Shown here in pieces: positions 57,481 to 64,000 of a stretch of 64,000 nucleotides of DNA. Position numbers and translations under genes: made by a program. The DNA is from Acidimicrobiales bacterium. Lineage in GTDB: Bacteria > Actinomycetota > Acidimicrobiia > Acidimicrobiales > JAVJTC01. The notes under the pieces are model-generated. The model saw nothing but the letters and a program-made list of their open reading frames with translations. It ran no database searches and was not told the origin of the DNA. The DNA lies in assembly GCA_040219085.1 (NCBI GenBank), contig JAVJTC010000007.1:67995-131994 (forward strand), given 5' to 3'. Each line of letters opens with the position of its first letter. Within the stretch, counting starts at the first letter, position 1.

Positions 57481-58231
57481 GGTCGACGCCTCTCTTCGCC
57501 GGCGTCGCCGTCCACGGTAGGGCGGGTCTCGTCGCGTAGATCACGAGACTCTTGCCGATCAGCGGGTCCAGGATCCGCTCCGCCGTGCGGGTTGCGAGCG
57601 GCCGCCGGCTGATGTCCCACAGCAGGAGACGATGCCATGCCCGCACCGCCCGGTGCTCGTCGTCGGTGACGCCGACGGCACACTTGAGCCACCAGTAGGG
57701 AGAGTGCAGGGAGTGGACCTTGTGGTGGCCGTGCACGACGAGGCCGGCCGCCTCGATCATGGCAACGAGTCGGCGACGGCGGTAGATCCGGACGTGGCCG
57801 CCTTCCACGAAGGGGGCGTGGTATTCGTCGGTCAGCGCCCAACAGACCCGCTCGGGAAGCCAGGCCGGGACCGTGACCGCCAGCGCACCGCCGGGCTGCA
57901 GGACGCGCACCAACTCGGCCAGCGCGGCGCCGTCGTCGGGGACGTGCTCGAGGACCTCCGAGGCGATGATCCGGTCGAACGTGGCGTCGTGGAAGGGGAG
58001 GCGGGTGGCATCGGCGAGCGTCAGGTTCGCCGGGTCGCACCGTTCGCCCTCCGCGTGCATGGCGGCGAAGGTGGCACGGATCGACGTGAGCTCGGCGGGG
58101 GACAGGTCCACGGCGGTGACGTCCGCGCCGCGTCGGGCCGCCTCGAACGCATGACGACCGAAACCGGCGCCGAGGTCGAGGACCCGCTGGCCCGCGCGTA
58201 CCCCCAGACGTTCGTAGTCGACCGTCAGCAC
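57470..58231 (-). CDS. Class I SAM-dependent methyltransferase
   Basis: A 253-residue methyltransferase with motif I VLDLGAGFGRHAFEAARRGA (about 16-35), post-I VTAVDLSP, and ASEVLEHVPDDGAALAELVR with the usual PGGALAVTVP strand. The C-terminal part, with HSPYWWLKCAVG and LIGKSLVIYATRP, is long and may bind a membrane lipid. The GTG at 58231 overlaps the stop of the glycosyltransferase gene, which favours it over the frame open to 58315. Substrate unknown. Confidence 0.78.
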   Translation of the reverse strand: MLTVDYERLGVRAGQRVLDLGAGFGRHAFEAARRGADVTAVDLSPAELTSIRATFAAMHAEGERCDPANLTLADATRLPFHDATFDRIIASEVLEHVPDDGAALAELVRVLQPGGALAVTVPAWLPERVCWALTDEYHAPFVEGGHVRIYRRRRLVAMIEAAGLVVHGHHKVHSLHSPYWWLKCAVGVTDDEHRAVRAWHRLLLWDISRRPLATRTAERILDPLIGKSLVIYATRPALPWTATPAKRGVDRAA

Positions 58232-59499
58232 CGGGAGCGTCCCGTGCTCTCCCACTCTTCCAGGAGGACCCTGTACTGCTCGACCGTCTTGTCGGCGGTG
58301 TGGGCCCAGCTCCACCTGTCGATGACCCGCGTACGGCCGCGGGTACCGATTCCGGACGCGAGTTCGGGCTCGTCGAGAACCCGGCCGATTGCCGCAGCCA
58401 GCGCGGCGCCGTCACCGGGTTCCACCAGCAGCGCGGTGTCCCCGTCGGCGCCGACCACCTCGGGCAGCGCCCCGCCCGTCGTGGTCACGAGCGGGATGCC
58501 GGTGGACATCGCCTCGATGGCGGGCAGCGAGAAGCCCTCGTAGAGCGAGGGGACGACGGCCACCGCGGACTGGGCGTAGATCTCCACGATGCGTTCCTCG
58601 GGGACCCCGGAGATGAACTCGACGACGTCACCGAGGCCGAGCTCGGCGATGGTGCGTTGGGCGGCGCCGCCTTCCTTCTGGCGGCCGATGACCGTCAGGT
58701 GCACGGCACGTTCCGTGCGCAGCTTCGCGACGGCCTCGAGCAGGTGGGCGAGGCCCTTCATCGCCACGTCGGCGCTCGCCGTCGTGACGATGTGGCCCGG
58801 GCGCCGTTCGATGCCCGCTAGCGGTCGGAACGACTCGGGGTCCACGCCGACGGGGACGACGACGAGGCGCCCCGGGTCGACGCCGTGGTCGGCGACGATG
58901 TCGTCGAAGCTGGACTCCGACACGGTGAGGATCCGCAGCAGTCGTTTCGCCACCCGCGTCTGCATCTTCGTGAACGAGTACCAGCGGCTCTTCCCGAACC
59001 GCTCGATGAGACCTGACGCGTGCTCCATCTCGAGGCGGCGGTCGACCGTGATCGGATGGTGGATCGTCCCCATGACCGGGAGTCCGGCCCGCTGGATGGC
59101 GAGAAGGCCGTAGCCGAGGCTCTGGTTGTCCTGGACGAGGTCGAAGTCGTCGACCCGGTTGCGCAGCGCCCGGTATGCGCGCACCGAGAACGAGATCGGC
59201 TCGGAGAAGGCGCCGAACGTGTACGACGAGGTCTCGACCAGGTCGGCGATGTCCTTCAGTTCCCAGAACGCGGGCATCCGCCCGGGGAAGTGCTCGTTGA
59301 AGATGTCCAGGCTCGGCAGCTCGTGCAGGGCGATGCCGTCGTCGATCACGGGGTAGGGCTGTCCGCTGAACACCTCGACGTGGTGGCCGAGCCTGGTGAG
59401 CGCACGGGCGAGATGGCGCGTGTAGACGCCCTGGCCGCCCACGTGGGGCTTGCCGCGGTAGGTGAGAAGGGCGATGCGCAGGGGTCGGTCGTCGATCAT
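58225..59499 (-). CDS. GT4 glycosyltransferase
   Basis: A 424-residue GT-B glycosyltransferase: the N-terminal GKPHVGGQGVYTRHLARAL is the acceptor-domain glycine loop, and the C-terminal domain carries TTASADVAMKGLAHLLEA and YEGFSLPAIEAMSTGIP, the EX7E retaining-enzyme motif. It should transfer a nucleotide-linked sugar, probably to a lipid or wall glycan at the inner face of the membrane. First of three overlapping minus-strand genes and 58 bases downstream of the MauE-like gene. Confidence 0.82.
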   Translation of the reverse strand: MIDDRPLRIALLTYRGKPHVGGQGVYTRHLARALTRLGHHVEVFSGQPYPVIDDGIALHELPSLDIFNEHFPGRMPAFWELKDIADLVETSSYTFGAFSEPISFSVRAYRALRNRVDDFDLVQDNQSLGYGLLAIQRAGLPVMGTIHHPITVDRRLEMEHASGLIERFGKSRWYSFTKMQTRVAKRLLRILTVSESSFDDIVADHGVDPGRLVVVPVGVDPESFRPLAGIERRPGHIVTTASADVAMKGLAHLLEAVAKLRTERAVHLTVIGRQKEGGAAQRTIAELGLGDVVEFISGVPEERIVEIYAQSAVAVVPSLYEGFSLPAIEAMSTGIPLVTTTGGALPEVVGADGDTALLVEPGDGAALAAAIGRVLDEPELASGIGTRGRTRVIDRWSWAHTADKTVEQYRVLLEEWESTGRSRC

Positions 59500-59557
59500 C
59501 GTTGCGGGAATCAGGCGATGTCCGGGGCGTCACGGAGCTGTGCGGTCCGCGGAACGG

Positions 59558-60079
59558 TCACCGCACGGTACCTGGACGGGCCGCCTGAGCCGGTCGGCCG
59601 ACGAGGCCCAGCGTGACGACGGCGGCCGTGCCGAGAGCGATCGACACGTGGGCGATCACGTCGCCGGCGTCGCCGTCGAGTGAGCCGGTCAGGTCCTCGA
59701 CGCCCCGGACCACCGCTCCGACACCCACCACGAGCGCGCCGACCACCACGGCGACGTGTGTCGGGCCGACCGTGGTGTCGCGCCGACCGATGCAGCCGCA
59801 CGGGACCGCGAGGGGCGACATGGCGAGGGCGAAGGCGACGAGGGCGATTCCGGCCGTCACCACGACCACGAGCGCAGCCGGCCCTCGTCCGGGCCAGGCG
59901 AATGCGACGGCGGCGACGGCCAGCTCCACGACACCTGCGGCGCGTCCCACCGCGTCGGGGACGCGCACGCCGAGCGATGCGAGCGCGTCGACGGCGTCCC
60001 GGGGTTCGAGCATCTTCGTGGCGCCCGCGACGGCGAGCACGATCAACCATCCGTGCAGGAGGGCGGCGACGGCGTCCAC
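59558..60079 (-). CDS. MauE/DoxX-like membrane protein
   Basis: This 173-residue four-helix membrane protein has [20 protein letters not shown], a Glu-containing helix ([14 protein letters not shown]) and the CGCIG motif after the third helix, the pattern of MauE-type proteins. MauE/DoxX relatives are thought to handle disulfide or thiol redox chemistry, though no thioredoxin-like partner gene is seen here. The GTG at 60079 is chosen because TACGCT lies 7 nt before it on the minus strand. It is transcribed divergently from dtd. Confidence 0.68.
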   Translation of the reverse strand: MDAVAALLHGWLIVLAVAGATKMLEPRDAVDALASLGVRVPDAVGRAAGVVELAVAAVAFAWPGRGPAALVVVVTAGIALVAFALAMSPLAVPCGCIGRRDTTVGPTHVAVVVGALVVGVGAVVRGVEDLTGSLDGDAGDVIAHVSIALGTAAVVTLGLVGRPAQAARPGTVR

Positions 60080-60092
60080 GGGCCCGAGCGTA
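60080..60092 (-). promoter_or_regulatory. Candidate leaderless promoter of the MauE-like gene
   Basis: On the minus strand TACGCT (60092-60087) is followed by 7 nt and the GTG at 60079. With the dtd box below, two leaderless promoters diverge within 40 bases. Confidence 0.42.
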
Positions 60093-60104
60093 GGGCTACG
60101 GCGG

Positions 60105-60119
60105 TACCCTCCGCCGACG
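60105..60119 (+). promoter_or_regulatory. Candidate leaderless promoter of dtd
   Basis: TACCCT (60105-60110) is followed after 9 nt by the ATG at 60120. No ribosome-binding site is present. Confidence 0.42.
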
Positions 60120-60557
60120 ATGAGGGCAGTCGTACAGCGTGTCGAACGGGCCGAGGTCCGCGTCGACGGTGAGGTGGTCGGTGCGATCGGTCGGGGATTG
60201 TGTGTGCTCGTCGGCGTGACCCACGACGATGATGCCGCCTCCGCAGCGAAACTCGCCGACAAGATCTGGAACCTGCGGGTGATGGCCGACGACGGCGGCG
60301 TGATGAACCTGTCCGTGGCCGACACCACCGGCGAGGTGCTCGTCATCAGCCAGTTCACCCTCTACGGCGACACGAGCCGGGGGAGGCGACCGTCGTGGGT
60401 CGACGCCGCCCGCCCCGAGGCGGCCGCACCGTTGGTGGAGGCGGTGGTCGACGAGCTCCGCGAGGCCGGTGCGACGGTGGCCACGGGCATCTTCGGCGCC
60501 GACATGGCCGTCGATCTCGTCAACGACGGACCTGTCACGCTCCTGTTGGAGGTGTGA
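60120..60557 (+). CDS. dtd: D-aminoacyl-tRNA deacylase
   Basis: The 145-residue DTD frees tRNA from wrongly attached D-amino acids and glycine. [20 protein letters not shown] is the family N-terminus, [17 protein letters not shown] the SQxT active-site motif and [11 protein letters not shown] the cross-subunit Gly-cisPro motif. Length is typical. Its 3' end overlaps the convergent lnt gene by 23 bases. Confidence 0.95.
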   Translation: MRAVVQRVERAEVRVDGEVVGAIGRGLCVLVGVTHDDDAASAAKLADKIWNLRVMADDGGVMNLSVADTTGEVLVISQFTLYGDTSRGRRPSWVDAARPEAAAPLVEAVVDELREAGATVATGIFGADMAVDLVNDGPVTLLLEV

Positions 60558-62055
60558 CGGTGCCGTCCCGTGTGTCGCGACGGGCGAGTACCCATGCGGC
60601 GAAGATCGAGGCCAGGGCGATCGACACCATCGGCCACGGCCCGTAGCGGATCGCCCAGGTCTGACCGGTGCGCTGCTCGATGGTCCCGCGGATGATCTTG
60701 GTCTCCGAGACGCCCGAGCGGTCGATGACGTCGCCGTCGGGTTCGACGATGGCACTGAAGCCCGTGGGCGCGGCCTGAAGGACGTAGCGGCCCGTCTCGA
60801 GGGCCCGCAGACGGCTCGAGGCGATCTGTTGGCTCTGCACGATCGTGAGCCAGTAGGAGGAGCCGTTCGTCGGGTTCAACACGACGGTCCCGCCGTCCTT
60901 GATCCCCTCCCGGGCGCGGTCCTCGAAGAACACCTCCCAGGAGATGACGATGCCGAAGTCCCCGATGTCGGTAGCGAGGATCGCGGGGCCCGTGCCGGCG
61001 ACTGCTTCGCGGGACGGGAGCGACTCACCGGCGAGTGGCTCGATGAACGAGCGGAACGGGAAGTACTCACCGAAGGGGACCCTGCGTTCCTTGTCGTAGC
61101 GGCTGACGACGTCGCCGTCCGGGTCGATGGCGACGGAGAAGTTCAGGAACTCACCGGGACCGCCGTCTTCGATGATCCCGGGGATGAGGTAGGCGTCGAG
61201 GTCCCGGGCGAGTTGGGAAAGTTCGGCTTCGAGGTCACTGCCGGCGAACGTGCCGTCGACGTCGACGACGTTCTCGGGCCACAGGACCAGGTCCACCGGC
61301 GCCTGGATCAGGCGGCTCGCCTCGAGGTGCCGTTGGAACACCTCGCGCGAGTCCGTGTCGGTCGCCCGCGTGCGTTGGGGCCCCCCGCCCTGGACGATGG
61401 CGACATCGAGTGTCCCGATGGCGGTGCCGGTCGGGGCGACCGCCGCGCCGACGGCGGCGAGGCCGACGATCGCGGCGGCGCCGACGGCGATCCGCGGGCG
61501 ACGTTCGACCAGCGAGCTCAGGCCGACTCCGACCACACCGACGAGCCACACGGCGAGAAGGGGGCCGAGGACACGCACGGTCGGTGCGAGGGGTGCATCG
61601 GCCTGGCTCATCGCCAGGGTGGACAACGGGACGCCGCCGAAGGGCCAACGCCACCGGACGGCGGCGACCACGACGAGCATCGCCGGTAGAGCGATCGGTC
61701 GCCAGCGTCCCTCGGGGATCGCCGCGGCCCCGAGGCCGTACATGGCGGCGAACGCGAGCCCGGCGATGATCCAGCCCGGCGGGGAGAAGTCGAGCATCCA
61801 CAGCGTGGACGGGAACAGCCACGACGCCGCGACCGCAGCGGCCCGCAGGAAGCGGGTCTTCGGGGGCTGACCGGCGAGGAGACGGTCGAGTCCGGCGACG
61901 CCGACGAAGGCCAGCGGCCAGAACCCCCAGGGCGGCATCGAGAACGCGATGGCGAGACCGGACGCGATGGACGCAGCCGCGCTGATCAGGCGCGACCTCG
62001 CGTCGGTGCCTCGCGGGACCGTGAGCGGAATCGCCCGCGGTGTGCTCAGCGCCAC
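60535..62055 (-). CDS. lnt: Apolipoprotein N-acyltransferase homologue (nucleophile Cys replaced by Ser)
   Basis: A 506-residue Lnt-type protein: about six N-terminal transmembrane helices (to about 205), a nitrilase domain (about 215-455) and a C-terminal helix. The triad positions are E261 (LWPENVV), K322 ([15 protein letters not shown]) and, where E. coli has the nucleophile C387 (CYE), S372 (ISWEVFF). Lnt adds the third acyl chain to lipoproteins. With Ser at the nucleophile the activity may be lost or changed. A second lnt elsewhere is possible. GTG start. The window has at least one lipoprotein substrate candidate (54902). Confidence 0.82.
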   Translation of the reverse strand: MALSTPRAIPLTVPRGTDARSRLISAAASIASGLAIAFSMPPWGFWPLAFVGVAGLDRLLAGQPPKTRFLRAAAVAASWLFPSTLWMLDFSPPGWIIAGLAFAAMYGLGAAAIPEGRWRPIALPAMLVVVAAVRWRWPFGGVPLSTLAMSQADAPLAPTVRVLGPLLAVWLVGVVGVGLSSLVERRPRIAVGAAAIVGLAAVGAAVAPTGTAIGTLDVAIVQGGGPQRTRATDTDSREVFQRHLEASRLIQAPVDLVLWPENVVDVDGTFAGSDLEAELSQLARDLDAYLIPGIIEDGGPGEFLNFSVAIDPDGDVVSRYDKERRVPFGEYFPFRSFIEPLAGESLPSREAVAGTGPAILATDIGDFGIVISWEVFFEDRAREGIKDGGTVVLNPTNGSSYWLTIVQSQQIASSRLRALETGRYVLQAAPTGFSAIVEPDGDVIDRSGVSETKIIRGTIEQRTGQTWAIRYGPWPMVSIALASIFAAWVLARRDTRDGTVTPPTGA

Positions 62056-62167
62056 CGGGGCACCATCGTCGACGTCACGCCGACAGTGTCGTCGTTACGG
62101 CCCCGAACCCCACCGCAGGGGGCCGGCGCCCGTCGTCGCCTGCCGTGCAGACCCCGCCGCAGCGCCG

Positions 62168-64000
62168 TCACGTCGCCGTCGTCAGCCTTTCCATGTGGTG
62201 GACAACGAACTCGACGATCTCGCTGTCGCTCATGGCGGCGCCCCGAGCAACGGCCTCTTCGAAGGCATCGGCGCCGAGTAGCGAGCGCAGTTCCTCGACG
62301 GTGTCGGCCAACCTCTGCGCGTCGGCGGGCTCGAAGGGCAGCGCGTGGGCCGCACCGGCCGCCACGAGGGCGCCGTGGAGCACGGCGGCCACCTCGAATG
62401 CACCCAGGTCCGTCAGGATCCCGAACACGTGGCGCAGCGACAGCCACTGGTTGGCCCAGTCGCCGCCGCGGTACCAGGTCCGGACGACCCCGCCGTAGCC
62501 CTCCAGAGCTGCGAGGTGCTCGCCGGACCGCGCACGGAGCCAGTGGACCTCGGTCAGCGCGAACGCGCCGATCCAGCGGTTGCCGGCCGACGCGCCGAGC
62601 TGGGCAGCGGTCTCCAGGTTGGACAGCGCTTCGGTGGCATCCGTGCGTTCGAGGGCGAGCCCGAGCGCGTAGGCGGCCAGAGAACGGGCGGTGGCCGATC
62701 CGACCTCAGCGGCCGCGGCCTTGGCCTCCCCTGCGAGGACGGCGCCGCGGATGCCGTCGCCGAGGCTCGTGTAGGCGACGGAGCGCATGTAGAGGGCGTG
62801 GGCGACGCGGGCGGTGTCATCGGCGATGCGGGCGGATTCGAGCATCCGGTCCATCCACATCAGCGCCGTGTCGGGGTCGCCCTTGTAGAAGTGGGCGTTG
62901 CCGAGGACCCGCTCGGGAAGTCCGCTGTCGGACACGCCATCGGCTCGTTCAGCCTCCAGGGCCTGTCCCGCCAGCTGTATCGCCGCGTCGAGGTCCCCCC
63001 TGACCCAGTGGCCGTATGCGCACATCGCGAGGACCGTCGGGTACTCGGGGTGCTCGCCGGCCCCGGGCAGATCCGCCACGGCGGCGGCCCAGGCCATCAC
63101 CTCGTACTGGACGCCGCGGAAGCCGAACTCGCGTAGCGCGGCCACGAGGCGCAGCGCCCGGTCCGTGTCGGCGGTGCGCAGCGAGAACAGGTGCGCCGAG
63201 CGCAGGTTGTCGAAGTCCCTGTCGAACCAGGCGGACCACACTGCCTCCTCCGGGGTGTCGAGCCCCTGCGCCCCGCGTTCGGCGAGGTCGACGAACCATG
63301 ACAGGTGGCGGAGCTCCACGGCGGCGAGGTCGCCGCTGTCTGCGAGGCGGTCGAGCCCGAACTCCCGCAACGGCTCCAGCAGGCGGTAGCGGGGGACGCG
63401 GGGGTCGGTGAGGATCACCATCGACTGCTCGACGAGGTCGGCGAGGGTGTCCACCGGGTCCGGCCGGTCGGCACCGGCCTGCCCACAGACCGCTTCGGCC
63501 GCCGTGAGGTCGAATCCACCGGCGAAGACGGCCAGCTCGGCGAAGACCCGGCGCGATCGCGGGTCGAGCAGGTCGTGTGACCAGCGGACGAGCTCGACGA
63601 GCGACCGTTGGCGCCCGTCGCGACCGTGTTGGGGACGGCCGAGGGACTGCACGCGCTGGTCGAGGCGTTCCGCCAGGGCGGCTACGCCCATGGCCCGCAG
63701 ACGCGCCGCTGCGAGTTCCAGGCCGAGGGGGATGCCGTCGACGCGCCGACAGATGGCGGCGACGATCCCGGCGTTCTCCTCGTCGAGCTCGAAGCCCGGT
63801 ACCGCGGCGGCCGCCCGGGTGACGAACAACTGGACCGCGGAGGACCGGCTGATCTCGTCGAGGGAGTCGGCTCCGAGGTCGGGGAGCGAGAGGGGCGAGA
63901 CGACCACGACGAACTCGCTGGCGAGGCCCAGGGGCTGGCGGCTCGTCGCCAGGATCCGCAGCTGCGGACACGACGATCGGAGCCGGTCGACGAGTGGCGC
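62168..64000 (-). CDS. STAND-type ATPase / TPR regulator, C-terminal part
   Basis: The frame is open to the right edge, so 610 residues are visible without the start. The first visible part has RILATSRQPLGLASEFVVVS, the sensor-1 TSR motif of NB-ARC/MalT-type (STAND) ATPases, followed by DGIPLGLELAAARLRAMG and LVEQSMVILTDPRVPRYRLL, the winged-helix region. The rest is helical TPR-like repeats. Such proteins are signal-regulated ATPases, usually with an N-terminal LuxR, SARP or cyclase domain, which lies beyond the window. Target genes are unknown. Confidence 0.8.
   Translation of the reverse strand, partial: APLVDRLRSSCPQLRILATSRQPLGLASEFVVVVSPLSLPDLGADSLDEISRSSAVQLFVTRAAAAVPGFELDEENAGIVAAICRRVDGIPLGLELAAARLRAMGVAALAERLDQRVQSLGRPQHGRDGRQRSLVELVRWSHDLLDPRSRRVFAELAVFAGGFDLTAAEAVCGQAGADRPDPVDTLADLVEQSMVILTDPRVPRYRLLEPLREFGLDRLADSGDLAAVELRHLSWFVDLAERGAQGLDTPEEAVWSAWFDRDFDNLRSAHLFSLRTADTDRALRLVAALREFGFRGVQYEVMAWAAAVADLPGAGEHPEYPTVLAMCAYGHWVRGDLDAAIQLAGQALEAERADGVSDSGLPERVLGNAHFYKGDPDTALMWMDRMLESARIADDTARVAHALYMRSVAYTSLGDGIRGAVLAGEAKAAAAEVGSATARSLAAYALGLALERTDATEALSNLETAAQLGASAGNRWIGAFALTEVHWLRARSGEHLAALEGYGGVVRTWYRGGDWANQWLSLRHVFGILTDLGAFEVAAVLHGALVAAGAAHALPFEPADAQRLADTVEELRSLLGADAFEEAVARGAAMSDSEIVEFVVHHMERLTTAT

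Overview
The window is high-GC DNA from an actinobacterium, most likely of the Acidimicrobiia or a neighbouring deep actinobacterial class (inferred). The basis is a mycothiol glycosyltransferase (MshA), a BldC-type regulator beside proC, an RsiG-type c-di-GMP-binding anti-sigma factor, a Rex/heme cluster of actinobacterial type, frequent GTG/TTG starts, stop-start overlaps (ATGA, GTGA, TGATG), and many genes that look leaderless. No rRNA, tRNA, CRISPR array, insertion sequence or phage gene was seen. Coding density is very high.

Layout. 1-6.2 kb: the tail of a MoaD/ThiS-like protein, then rsiG-like, mshA, a YbjN-family gene, a secreted M23 peptidase, proC, a BldC-like regulator, a SAM hydrolase-type (DUF62) protein and a 29-residue membrane peptide. 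6.2-10.3 kb: an acyl-CoA synthetase (minus strand), a secreted CAP-domain protein with a proline-rich tail, and a two-gene HTTM membrane pair. 10.36-17.6 kb: a heme/siroheme cluster (rex, Met8-like dehydrogenase, hemA, hemC, cobA-hemD fusion, hemB, hemL), encoding glutamyl-tRNA to uroporphyrinogen III and the branch to siroheme under a redox sensor.

17.6-53.8 kb is a respiratory island. On the minus strand lie a menaquinone-reductase-like flavoprotein and a membrane cytochrome c. On the plus strand a cytochrome bc cluster of b6f-like split architecture (b6-type subunit, subunit-IV-like protein, Rieske protein, diheme cytochrome c) also carries a 2x[4Fe-4S] protein and two unrecognised membrane proteins. 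It is followed by a complete 14-gene complex I operon (nuoA-N) and then by a second 11-gene complex I operon lacking nuoEFG. Directly after the second operon sits a MidA/NDUFAF7-type methyltransferase, whose eukaryotic relative methylates an arginine of the NuoD homologue. That arginine is present in the second NuoD and absent from the first. Together these genes would feed electrons from NADH, and perhaps ferredoxin, into menaquinone and on to cytochrome c.

53.8-64 kb: envelope and miscellaneous genes. These are a GtrA-like protein, a small methyltransferase with a perfect inverted repeat over its start codon, a PQQ-propeller lipoprotein, a minus-strand set (MauE-like protein, GT4 glycosyltransferase, methyltransferase, prenyltransferase-like six-hairpin protein), dtd, an apolipoprotein N-acyltransferase homologue with Ser in place of the catalytic Cys, and a STAND-type ATPase/TPR regulator running off the right edge.

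A recurring signal is a TANNNT box 6-10 nt before the start codon of transcript-initial genes, as expected of leaderless transcription.
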